Source of the DNA: Tetrahymena thermophila SB210
Lineage: Eukaryota; Ciliophora; Oligohymenophorea; Hymenostomatida; Tetrahymenidae
Reading direction: 5' to 3'
NCBI RefSeq assembly: GCF_000189635.1
Contig: NW_002476418.1
Coordinates: forward strand, 558,001-622,000
DNA length: 64,000 nt
Part shown: positions 14,425 through 25,841 of the stretch, piece after piece
Position numbering within the stretch: position 1 is the first letter of the stretch
Layout of the letters: each line of letters begins with the position of its first letter
Notes under the pieces: model-generated
Seen by the model: only the letters and a program-made list of their open reading frames with translations
Databases searched by the model: none
What the model was told of the DNA's origin: nothing
Made by a program: the position numbers and the translations under genes

Positions 14425-15731
14425 TTGTATTTTTTTTTTTAGTTTTCTATCTATGCTTGTTGTATATAGGAATGAATGAGCTGCTTTTTATTTAATATAT
14501 CACTTACTTGCAATACTTTAATCAATATTTGATGGTTCTTTTTATTTAATTTTTTACTGTATTAATAATAAGTTTACTTATTATTAAAATCAAAATATAA
14601 GCAAATAATCTCCTTTTTTCTTATTTAATAAATAACTATTACTTGCCAGCTATTTCTACTTAGCCTATCAAAAAAATAACAAAAAATAAAGCCATTAATG
14701 AAATAAAAATATTAAGCCTTTTAAAGAATAAGAAGCGCAAATTTTTAGAGACATAAATTTAATAATTAAATATTATCTTAATCACTTTGTAAACTAGAAT
14801 GTCTTTCTAAAAAAATGTATTTATTTTTAAATGTTTTTTTATTAAATAAATAATAAGAAATATTTGTAAATAAAATGTAAGTAAGAAATAAAATATTTTT
14901 TGTATGTTATTAAGTGAAAATTTTAATATAATATTAATTTGCATTTGCTTTGTCCTATCAGCTTTAACTAGGAAAATATAACAATAGTTTTGTGGGTATT
15001 TAATAATATTTTTATAATTCGACTCTCAAGTGAATTGAGTTTTATAGATTTGAAAATATTGTGTAATATTTAGGAAAGATCTTTTAACAATTATTACAGT
15101 ATTTGAGTTATTATTAGAAACAATTAAAAGTAATTATTCTAAAAAAAAGTATGTAAATCAATGTAATTAATTATTAAAAATCAATTAAAATGACTAAAGA
15201 TCTTTAAGAAAAATAATTATAACTGAGCAAAAATTTTTTCTTCTTATTTGGCTCCACCAAATAATATCTTCTAGTACTTATAATTTAATAATTAATTCTT
15301 ATAGATATTACAAATCTAAATTAATAACCTATTTTTATATTTGTAAAATTTAGTAGAGAAACTATAAATTTGATATGTTTTGCTACTTAATTTTCTCTCT
15401 TGAAAAATTTTATGACATTCCATTTTTATTCCTAATTTACAAAGATTATAAATGTCTATTATTTTTTCAACTAGGTTTAGAAAAACAAGGTAGTACGTAC
15501 ATATTAAAATAAGAAAAAATATAGTAATAGTTCAACAATTTAGAAAAATATTATGCTTAATAGAGTATTAAATTAAGAAAAAGTTATAACTTGATTATTT
15601 TATCAATGAATTAGTAGTTTATTTTTTAATTTATGTGATATTTATATTTGTTACTCACTTTAAAAAATCTGGTACAATTAAATATTTATTACAGATTTTT
15701 AATTTTTTCCTTTTTAATAAGAAAAAATTTT

Positions 15732-15775
15732 AAGCATTCAAAAGGAAAAAATTCAAGCATTCAAAAGGAAAATAT
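15732..15775. repeat. two-copy direct repeat, about 22 bp
   Basis: The unit aagcattcaaaaggaaaa occurs twice in direct succession, separated by a few bases, in intergenic DNA. Confidence 0.7.
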
Positions 15776-16298
15776 TATCAAGCAAATAAATTGCTTTAAC
15801 ACAAAATTAAATTTATTCAATAAAAATATTTTATAATTAAAATTTTAATTTAAAATTTAACAAAAGTAAAATCGATTTTTAAGTTTTATTTAATTTTTTA
15901 GAGTATTAAATATTTAATAGTGAATTAAATTATCTCAAACAAATAAAATTTTTGTGGAATTTAATCTAATAATTCAAATTTTAGAGGAATATATTTTATC
16001 TTAAAACTGTAAATCAATAAGTGTAGGTAGGTAGGGAGGATAAACTGCTTTAATAGTTATTTAATGACTAAATTTTAATAAAGTAATTAACTTTTATTTC
16101 TTCAACTGTTTTAATTACGTTATTAACTAAATAAGGTATTAACTGAGATGAGTTGAGGTTTCAAAAAGTAATTTTTTTGAAAAATTAATTTAAAATAGAA
16201 AATTTTTTAATTTAAAGATTTTTTAGAACTTTTAAAGTCTGAGAAAACTGTTATTAAGAAAAGTAATTAAAAAAAATTATTTAAAGGTAATTCATTAG

Positions 16299-16343
16299 GT
16301 ATATATGTATGTATGTATGTATGTATTTATTTATGTATGTATG
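16299..16343. repeat. GTAT microsatellite
   Basis: A run of gtat tetranucleotides, interrupted once by tttat units, in intergenic DNA upstream of the M8 gene and downstream of the TPR gene. Confidence 0.85.
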
Positions 16344-16647
16344 AATTATTTAACTTAGAATTTTATATTATTTTCATAGAACAAATTATTTAAATATTTA
16401 TTTATTTATTAACTAATAAAAAAAATATAATTATTATAAAAATATAACTATTAAAGTAATTTAAATTAACATTATTAAATTATTTTTTTAATTTTTAAGA
16501 ATTGAGTTTTATATAAAAATAAATTATTAATTTTAATTAATTAATTAATCAATTTTTATTTAATTTACTATTAAAAAAAATTATAATCAAATTCTTAAAA
16601 ATATTTTTGAAGAGCCATAGATTTATTAAAATGATATTGCTTTTCCC

Positions 16648-18818
16648 TCATTTTATAAAACCATTATCTATTTATACTACTTATCCTGAATCATCGCTAC
16701 TCTCACTATCAGTATCACTAACTTCTTCTTCTTGTTGTACTTCTTCTACTTCAACATCCATACCATTTTCTCCGACATCATCATATAAAATATTTATCAA
16801 ATTGTTATATTCATCTAAATCTTAACACAATTTAGAATAAATGTGAGCATTTATTTCAGCTTCTTCCATGTCTTCATTTTGTTAATACAAAACGGAGAGT
16901 GAAAAGAATGCCTCTTTTTCTTTGTTTTTTGTAAATTAATTATATTTTTTATAGTTCCAAATGGAAGCTGAAAAATTACAATTATTGTATTCCCTATATG
17001 CAATTAAACCATATGCATCAGGATTTCTAGGATTAATTTAAATAGATTTTTTCCAGTGTACTACAGCTTAGGAATGTTTTTACTGTTATTCATAGCAAAC
17101 CCCTAAATTAAGATAAGCTTAGTAATTATTTGGATCTATTTCTATCACTTTTAACAGACATTCTTCTTATTTCTCTCTATTTTGCAATCTGCTATAATTA
17201 TTTTCTTAATTTAAATAGGCATTTATATAATTCGAGTCTATTTCTATGCATTTATTATAGTAATAAATAGATTTTTCAATCTCATTCTTTTCAGAGTAAT
17301 TGTATCCAATATTAAAATACAAATCGGCAGCAAAGGGATCGACTTCTAAACTCTTTTCATACCATTTTTGAGAATCTGAACTATTTAAATCGTCTTCAAT
17401 ATAGCCCTTCCTGAAAAAAACTATAGGAAATCTCAGCTTATTTAGACTAAGAGCTTTGTCAATAAGCTCTAAAGCAAGTTTATTTTGCTTCAAGCATAAA
17501 TGAAGAATGGCGTCTAAAGAAATTACACAAGGGTCTTAGCTATTCAAATTTTTGGTCTTGTATAAAAACTCTTAGCATTTCTTATACTTACAGTCTCTAT
17601 CATATAGCCATGAAATGTAATAAAAAATTTTCCAATAATCTTAAATTAAGTAATTGACTGACAACAAAGAGAGCCTAATGATAGAATAAAAATCTGAGCT
17701 TCTTTTTTAGATAGATATCAAAATGAAGGCAAGCAGTATTTCAATTTCATAAGGATTTTGGACTAGGGCCTTATTTAAAAATTCTATAGACTTAGAATAA
17801 TTACGATAGTATCTTGAATAAATATTGGCAAGTATTAATAAGTTTTATAACACATCAGTGTTTTATTCAATATTTAGAAAACACATCTTTTCTTCGTTTT
17901 TTACATTTTAAAAATCAAATTCTACCTATGCTGAAATGCTGAAAGAAATTACATTCTATTGTTCAAACTAAATAAATGCTTATTCATAGCTGTTTTCAAG
18001 TTTTGTTGAAGAAAGCAAGCTTAAGACAATTATTTCATACAATTTTCTCTTTATTTGCTATAGACTATTCAATTTATTTTATAAAATAGACTAAGCCAAA
18101 AGGATTAACTGCTTTATAATAAATGTATTGATTTCATTTCTTTCCAGATAAATCATGCAGTTCTCCAATAAACTACAAATAAACATAGCAAAATCATCAA
18201 TGCATTATTTCAACTTCATCTATTCTTCACACTAAACTTCTTCATATTAAATAAAAATATTATTTTTTTAAAGATTTTATTCAATAAATAAAATATTTTC
18301 ATACTTGCTATATTTTGTTAGTTTAGAACAATTATTTATTGCTAGCTGTTTACGCATAGATTATTAAATTTCAAGTTCACTTGATGCCTTTAGGATTCCC
18401 ATAACTTTTAAACTACTGAAAATATCTATGAAATGCAACATATTATTTTATATAAGCCACTCTTTTTTTAAAACATTTAAACTCTCCATTAATTTATTTC
18501 CTATAAAGGGAAAGTAGATTATTTATACTCGTAATCTAAGCTTTGAAATAAATGCTTCACTTCAAGAGTATTATCCTAAAGTATTTAAATTATTTAAGAC
18601 TAATCACAATCCCTACTATCAATACTTTGCTAGAAATTTATGCACTCAACATAATAAGCTTTGAACTATCTTAAGCAGTTATCTTAACGTAAAGGCAGAT
18701 ATTGTTTCAATATAATAGAGTTAGGAAGCTACACAATTGAATCAACTTAAATACCTAACTTTTGTTTTAGCTCAAATATAATCTTTTCTATGTTAAAAGA
18801 GAATCCCAAATTATTCAT
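16648..18818 (-). CDS. TPR-repeat protein
   Basis: A tetratricopeptide-repeat protein, so probably a protein-binding scaffold; the partner is unknown. The TGA is at 16650-16648. The frame is open without interruption from there to 18489 (613 residues from the ATG at 18489). The C-terminal half contains TPR helices, clearest around 17490-17200: WYEKSLEVDPFAADLYFNIG, then YYNKCIEIDSNYINAYLN, then a further repeat with VIEIDPNNYQAYLNLGVCYE. The tail is acidic (EVEEVQQEEEVSDTDSESSD). Upstream, a second coding-looking frame begins at ATG 18818; splicing 18818-18626 to 18500-16648 (donor GTATTG, acceptor TTTATAG) joins the frames and gives 681 residues. I use that start, but it is uncertain because the upstream frame also stays open through the proposed intron. 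A further optional in-frame intron near 18307-18245 cannot be excluded. Confidence 0.75.
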
Positions 18819-19697
18819 ATTTATTTTAATAAATTAATTTAAATACTCTTAATAAAGAACAAAAAGAAAATCAATCTAAAAAGTACAAAATTTATATTAT
18901 CTTTTTTGTCAAATAACATAAAAAAGCAAGCTAAATACTCGCTTAAAAATTTGAAGAAAAATAAATATAGATGTTATAATATCAAAAACGAAGTCATCAG
19001 ATTAATTAAAAGAAAAAAATTATATATTCTAATAATTAAGTCTATTTTTAAAAAACACAAATAAATATATAAAAAATTCATCAATTAGCAAAAGTAAATA
19101 AATAAGTGAAAGGTTAATATATGTTTTAAATAATAATATATTAATTTCTTTAAAATTACTAAAATTGCTTATTCTTTTAACTGAAGATATTTAGATTTTA
19201 ATTTTTAATAAATCTAAACTTTTAAATTTTTATATCCCATACATTTTCATTAATCTTATAAAAATAATATTTATTTTTAAATAGCTATATATTAAAAAAT
19301 TACTATATTTATTAGATTTAAACGTACCTAGATTTAATAGTTAATTTATGAGAATTTACAGCAATTTTTTAGTTATATCTTTGATATTATTGTGCTGGAA
19401 TTTTCTGTAAAGCTAATATTTTAATTAGTTTATTACATTTTATTTATCATCTAAAGGCATAAATAGTAACAAATATAATATGAGAATAATTTAATAAATA
19501 TTACACAGAAGAATGTCATTAAAATGATAATTACTGTATATACATTTTCTGCTATAAAGAATACATTCTTATGTTAATTTATTTATCTTAATTTGTTTTC
19601 AATTTATTATTAAATTAGTCAGTTAGCTTGCTTAAAGGAGATAACTTTTGTTTACTCATATAAGTAGCTTTTGAAAGAAAAAGAAATGCTTATTTGC
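18819..19697. other. intergenic, upstream of the TPR gene
   Basis: Nearly 0.9 kb of AT-rich DNA between the TPR gene start and the p32 gene stop, both on the minus strand. No gene or RNA feature is visible. Confidence 0.6.
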
Positions 19698-20929
19698 TCA
19701 TTATAAGAAAGTGTGGACGTTCTTTAACCATTTCATGTAGAGTCTTTATTCCTTGTCAAGAGAGTAGTGTTCAATGAAAGCGGCAACATCTTCATTTACA
19801 CCAACAGACTTCAAGTATTCAACGAGGGCAGTTTGTAATCTCTGATTATTTTTTTTAATTGAAATTTTAAAATTATTTTATATTTTGATTTAAATTATTT
19901 ATTTACTTCATCTAAGTTGTGGAAATCAGGACCATTGTAGGAGTTAGCAAGTCTGTCGTATCTGTTAGATTGCTTGTGAGATTCAACATCATCAACCAAA
20001 GTGATACCGTTAACTTGGATCTTTATTTTAAGTAGATTTAATTAATAAACGATTAATCATGACAAATAACATCCACATTATTGTTTATTTATAATTATAA
20101 ATTTATGTATTTAAAAAGCTTCAAATTTTAATATCTGGAATGTTCTAAGTAGAATAAAGCTTAAACTTATTTAAAAAATGCAAATAATTAATATTACTTC
20201 AGAGTCGAAAGAGCTGCAGTCGTAAGCAATAGCCTTGCCATTGGGCTTAACAATGTAGACGATGAAATCGCAGTAGTCTTGCATATTTTATTATTCTTCT
20301 TCACCTTCTTATTATTATTGTTATTCTTGACCTTCTTCTTCTCCTTGGTAGTCATCAGTTTGGGGAGATCTGGATTAGAAAAGGATTTGGACCTTGTTTT
20401 CACCAGCATCCTTGTGCAATTCAATAAAAATAGAGTTTTCGTCTTCCTTTAAGATTAACTTGTTTTCTTCTAAGAATTCCTGTTATTTTTAAAGATTTTT
20501 TTTAACATTTGTTTTTTTTTTTCAAATTTCAAATCGTTTTAGTATTTCATCTATTTGTTTGTGTATTCCTTTTTAAAGAAAAGCAAAAATTTATATTTTA
20601 CCTTGAGGGAGGGATCAGTGGCATCGTAGTTTTCTTCTTCGTACTTGAGTTCCTTTTCAACAGCCTTAAGGAGTCTAGATTAAGCTTAAAAAAAGGGTTT
20701 AAAAATGTGAATTTATACTTTTCTAAATTAAATGGTGTGTGCAATTCAATAGTTTTATTGATTGATGTGAATGTTAAAAATAAAATTTTGTTAATTATCT
20801 ACCCTTGTTGACCTTTTCTAATGAAGAGAAGTTGAAAGCAGCAAGAGCTCTAGCACCGTTGAAGGTTTAAGCAACAGCCTTGGATCTTAAGAAAATGTTG
20901 GAAGCAGACTTGGCAATCTTAGAAATCAT
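19698..20929 (-). CDS. C1QBP: mitochondrial p32/MAM33 family protein
   Basis: A homologue of the mitochondrial matrix acidic protein p32 (gC1qR, yeast Mam33), which forms doughnut-shaped trimers and supports mitochondrial translation in other eukaryotes. Five exons on the minus strand, 20929-20803, 20684-20602, 20479-20198, 20020-19907 and 19841-19698, give 249 residues with consistent phases. The N terminus is a basic, Ser/Ala-rich mitochondrial presequence without acidic residues for over 30 positions. Family features follow: a first helix with KAVEKELKYEEENY, an acidic glutamine-rich loop in exon 3 (several TAA codons read as Gln), the strand DYCDFIVYIVKPNGKAIAYD, and the C-terminal YDRLANSYNGPDFHNLDERL with LVEYLKSVGVNEDVAAFIEH. 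The codon use is less AT-biased than in neighbouring genes, as expected for a well-expressed gene. This call is firm. Confidence 0.93.
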
Positions 20930-22379
20930 TTTGATTGAAAACTTTGTTTTTTTGTTTTTAAAAAATTCAATTAATTTAATGTTAGATATTTATTTAATGA
21001 TTTTTATATAAGATCAATATTTAAGTATATTTATAATCAATATAAATTAGATTTATATCAAATATCTTCTATCTTCGGTTAAGTTTCTAAATAAATTATA
21101 ATCAATTAAGGTGGGCTAAATTTCTTTCTAATCTTTTCTTTATCTTTCTTTTATTTTTTATGCTTAAAACACTCATATAATTTAAATAAAATTTATTTAA
21201 TTGGTGTTATTCAAAGCTTATTTTTAAAATAATTATTAAACAATAAAGTAATTTACTAAAAAAAAACTATTTTTTAATATATTTTTCTAATAACTAAATC
21301 ATTTACCATTATTAAGATTACATTTTCTTAAATAAGTTCAAAATAATAAGTAAGTTTGTATTTATCACTGTTCATATAAAATAATACTTAAAATTTAATT
21401 AATATTTTTAATAATAGAAAAAATAAATAGAATTTTCTTAAGATGTATTATTAAATGGATACTTCAGGTTGTTCTTTAAAAAATATCAACTTGAAATGTT
21501 TAATCATAATTAATTCCAATTTTAAATAAATAAATAAGTGAAATTTTGTTATTTAAGCTTTAAACTTATTTATATAAAAAATTTAATTTAACTTTTTTAA
21601 TTTATAATTTAATTTATTTAATCAATAAAATAAATTAAAAAATTGGCTTTGATTTTTATTTATTACTATTTTAACATTTAAGTAAATTTAAAAAAGCTTT
21701 TTATGCATTCACAAGTAATTTATTAATCTTATTTTATTTGATTTAATAATTGATAATAAAATATTCTTAATATTTTTTAGTGAGAGTTAATTATTTCATT
21801 TATTTTTTTCTATTTTATATTTAAAACTCTATTTTTGTAAAACAAAAATTAATTTTTTATTTATTCGGAAAAACTCTATAAATTATTTTAATAATTATTA
21901 CTAGATTCTAAAATATATTTGAATTTGCAATGAAAAATAAACTAAAAACTATTATATAAGATATAAGAAAAGATAAAAATTTAATAAATTAATTAATGTT
22001 CAAGTAATAATTTAAATGAATTAGATCTATCAATCTATCGCTTTGAAAAAGGATTCATTAAATCTAATGATTTATGTAAAATGAATTTAGTTATTTAGTT
22101 ATGAATGAAATCAAATGAGTCAGCAAAATTTGACTATAATCGCAAAAAGAAAGTTACAAGAAGATTAATAATTAATCTGTAATAATAATTAATCGATTGA
22201 TTTAACTATATTAATCAAATCAAATATATTACTTTATTATTGAATTAATTAATTGACATATAGCATTTAGGATATTAAGAAGAAAAATACTATTATTCTA
22301 AACTTAAAAGCCATATATATAGCCAACAAACTCAAGTTATCGTTTAAAAAAATCAGATACTAATTAAATTAGAAAATAA
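20930..22379. other. divergent intergenic region
   Basis: About 1.45 kb between the start of the p32 gene (-) and the start of the D-I-x-G repeat gene (+), so both promoters should lie here. I cannot point to a specific element. The sequence is AT-rich with short inverted A/T runs only. Confidence 0.6.
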
Positions 22380-24404
22380 ATGAATTTTGAAGAAATAGTT
22401 GCCGATCCCTACAATTGGCCTTTCCCTAAAAGATAAAATTTAATGAGCTTGCAAACAATAAGTACGATATACATTCTTAATCAATAATTATCATTGGTTT
22501 ATTTAAAAAATAAATATGTGAAAAATCATTTATTGCTTCAAGTGAATTTAACTATTTTAAAAAAAATAGATTAGAGAGACGTTGGTTTTCCTAAATATGA
22601 GTTGAAGGAAGTTAGATAAAGAAATTTTGATTTGAGCGACATTAGAGGTAATAAATCTGATAAATTTGTATTTCAAAATAATAAAGATAATTTATCAACT
22701 AAATATTATGTATGAGCTAGTATTTATTAAGATAAATTTGATAAATAGAAAATTAATAATGCTAATTTATATTAAATAGGAGCTAGTCCAGAAATGAGGG
22801 GATATAAATATAACAACAAAGAAACATTTGTGAATAGAAACGATGATATTGATGGATCATCTCCTAAATAACTAATTAAATGCCTTTCTAAACCAGATTT
22901 TTAGCTGAACAATAAAGACATTAAAGGTGCTTAGCCTTAAATCAACAAATTTTAAACTACTCGTTAGCCTTTTAATCCTCTTCAACCTTAATATCAGCTT
23001 CCAAAGGCTGAAGTAAGAGTTTCAACTCCTCCAAAATTCATAAGAGATAATATTAACATTGATGTAATTTAAACATATAAATATATTAATAAATAAATAA
23101 TTAAATACGATTTTAAGTTTTACATTGCTAAATTTTAATAAAGGACATAGAAGGTACAAAGCCTAACCCTAAATTCTTCAAAACTAGAAATGTGGACATT
23201 TACACTGAAATAGAAGGATCCAAGCCAAAAAATTTATTCATTCCAAGAGATCACATTGATATTCTAGATGTTAAAGACATTAACGAATTTCTTTAATTTA
23301 AAACAACAAGACACACAAATCCACTCAACCCTACTTACATAGGTTAAAACGAATAAGGGTAATTATTCAATTAATTAATCAACTACTTACATAAAATTAA
23401 TCTTATTTTTTTCAACAATTATTTTAGAGAAAAAATTTAGTATGGACATATTGATGGTTCACTCAGCAGAAGACTTCATCCAGAAGAATCGAAAAAAGTT
23501 AACTTTAATTTGACTACTAATGATATCAAAGGAGCTTGGCATGGTACTCACACTGAAAAATTTTTAAAAAGAGATGTAAATAATTAATAAAAATGAATAA
23601 TAGTTAAAACTGTTTTTACTTACTTATAGACTAGAAAGGACTTTAGAGTTACAAACATAACAAAGGATTTACCTGAAGCTTAAGTTGGCTCACTCAAAAA
23701 AGGTATTATAACCAACAGACATGTTAACCCATTAGTGCCAAAGTATTAGCTTTTAGGAGAGAAGGAAGGATTAAGGAACTTTGATGGATACACTAATCCA
23801 ATGAAAGAATAATCAATTGTGAATGCATCTAAGACTATGTATGCAACTTCCAAAAATTAAAATATGTAGCAAAGTATTGCAGATACTATAGTATCATAAA
23901 ATGATAGCAGATTCTAGAAAAAGGAAAAGTAATAATTTAGTTTTATTAAATGAAATAATCATTTAAAAATATTCAAATATTTAGTAATTTTGTTGCACCC
24001 ACAACTAACTTACCAAGGTGTTAGTCTTCGTAATCTGTAGTTAGTGGAAAAAGAAGCTCTATTTAATCAACTAAGAGCATCCAATAAGATAATATTTAAA
24101 AACCACCTACTCCTCAATAATAAACTCAATAAGTCTAATTTCCAAAATTAGAGCATATGGACGTAATTATATACAATTTTTTATCTTTTATAGATTTTAA
24201 TCAAATAGTTTTATTGTAAAAATAGGGAGACAAATTTGAAGGTAGAACACTTAGCAGAGGCAGCAATGCTTACAACATAACTTAACAGTAATCATCAAAC
24301 CTTAAACAAATAATTTATTGATTTATATTTAAAATAATAAATAAAAAAATAGTGTTGGATATCCCTTAACAAATGCCTAGAAGTTAGACAAGTTTATTTG
24401 TTGA
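22380..24404 (+). CDS. protein with repeated D-I-x-G-x-x-P motifs
   Basis: I do not recognise a named family. Nine exons (22380-22461, 22570-22647, 22780-23063, 23144-23358, 23428-23575, 23630-23928, 23985-24162, 24226-24287, 24353-24404) give 465 residues with matching phases. There is no signal peptide or membrane span. Two short motifs alternate along the chain. The first is D-I-x-G-[AST]-x-P or similar: DIRGASPEMRGYKY, DIDGSSPK, DIKGAQPQ, DIEGTKPNPKF, EIEGSKPKN, HIDGSLSRRL, DIKGAWHG. The second is R-x-x-N-P-L-x-P-x-Y, seen as RQPFNPLQPQYQL, RHTNPLNPTY and RHVNPLVPKYQL. The last exon depends on a GTAATC donor that skips a TGA at 24319; without it the protein ends there. Such short extended repeats are typical of filament- or microtubule-lining proteins, so an axonemal or cytoskeletal role is a guess only. 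Confidence 0.8.
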
Positions 24405-25841
24405 AATTAAAAGTTCATTCTTGACAATAAATTTAAATTCATTTTTGTTTAAAAATAATAAAATTTATATTAGTATTTATTATAATTTTTAAATAAAAAG
24501 CTACTAAAATTAATTTTATAATTAATAAATAAATAAAGTATTTTGTTTGAAATTAGGTAATTTGTTTTATACTAGTATAAAATACAAATTAATCAATAAA
24601 CACGATTATCCATCCTTTTATTATTTGTAATCAAAATTAAAAAAATAACAATAAAACAAACATAAAATAATTAAACGTAAAATTAGTGAATGAGTAAATT
24701 AATAAGAGTGAATTAGCTTTTTTATTAAGTGCTATAAAATCAATAAAATTATTTATCTATATTCTTTGAGCTTTCAAAACTTTAGTTAATATTTGTAATT
24801 GATTGATAAAAAATTTAGTAACAAAAGAAAATTGAAACTATTTTTTAAACATGTTTTTCAAAATAAAATTGAATAAGTTTTCTATTGGCAGATATGCCAA
24901 ATAAAATAAATAAAGATATTAATTCACATAAATTATGCTTTGCTTTAAACATAGGAGATTTATAAAAATTTCTAAATTAATTTTTTATGCACTCTGATAA
25001 TAAAAAAGAAAGTTGATAGATAAAAAATTAATCACTAAAAATAAAATAATATAAATTATCAAGTTAAATTGATTCGGCTATTTTTTTTCTGAATTAGAAT
25101 ATTTATTAACAATTATACAATTAAAGCTAACATTAACTTAGGTTATGCATAAAGATTTATGAAGTATGTATATTTTGGGTTAAATTTAAAACATTATTTT
25201 GATATTTTAATAATAATTATTGTAAATTAATTTATAAATTGTATCCCTAATATTTTAAATATTAAATGTTTGATCAATAGATTACAAACCAAATAAAAAA
25301 TTTAAAGAAATTACATCATTTTTGTGGATGGATTTAATCAAATAAATTTTGTTAAAAGTTCTAAGATATTCTAAACTATTTTATTTTAATTGTATTTTAA
25401 ATTTGATAATACAAAAATTAGTTAATTGATATATAAAATTAGAAAAATTATCAAGTCAAATGGTGTTATTTATTTTTATTTCCTATTCACATGATTTTAA
25501 AAAAATTCAATCAACCCTAATCATATCATAATTAATAGTATTAAATGTATGTAGATTATTTTGAATAAAATTTAAAGCATAATATGGATAAATTCTTAAT
25601 AAATACTAAATTAACAATTCTTTATTTTGCGAAAGTAAAGCATAAAATTTTTTTGCAGTTTAGTTTTTTTAATAACAAAAATTAACTCAAGAAAAATTAA
25701 TAATAGCGCTTTTATTTTTATTTCTCCCTATAAATCAAAAAAACAATAAAAAAAGTGCTACAATTAAAGATTAATTAAGCTATATTGTATTTGTTTTTAA
25801 TTATATAAGTAAAATTGTAAATAGGAAAGTAGAGTAATAAA
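24405..25841. other. intergenic, includes upstream region of channel A
   Basis: About 1.4 kb of AT-rich DNA. From roughly 25245 to the channel A start it aligns by eye with the region before channel B (30087-30589), so this part belongs to the duplicated unit. About 110 bases near 25440-25550 have no counterpart before B. Confidence 0.6.
25311..25383 (+). repeat. segment inverted relative to the B copy
   Basis: About 73 bases beginning ttacatcatttttgtgg and ending ctaaactatttta. The reverse complement matches 30167-30240, beginning taaaatagtttagaatatct, with few mismatches, while sequences on both sides are collinear between the A and B upstream regions. Confidence 0.75.

Larger units (their letters stand above)
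14425..16647. other. intergenic, upstream of the M8 gene
   Basis: About 2.2 kb of AT-rich DNA between two minus-strand genes. It holds an approximate direct repeat of a 20-nt unit (aagcattcaaaaggaaaa-like) at 15732-15775 and a GTAT microsatellite. I see no supported gene. Confidence 0.6.
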
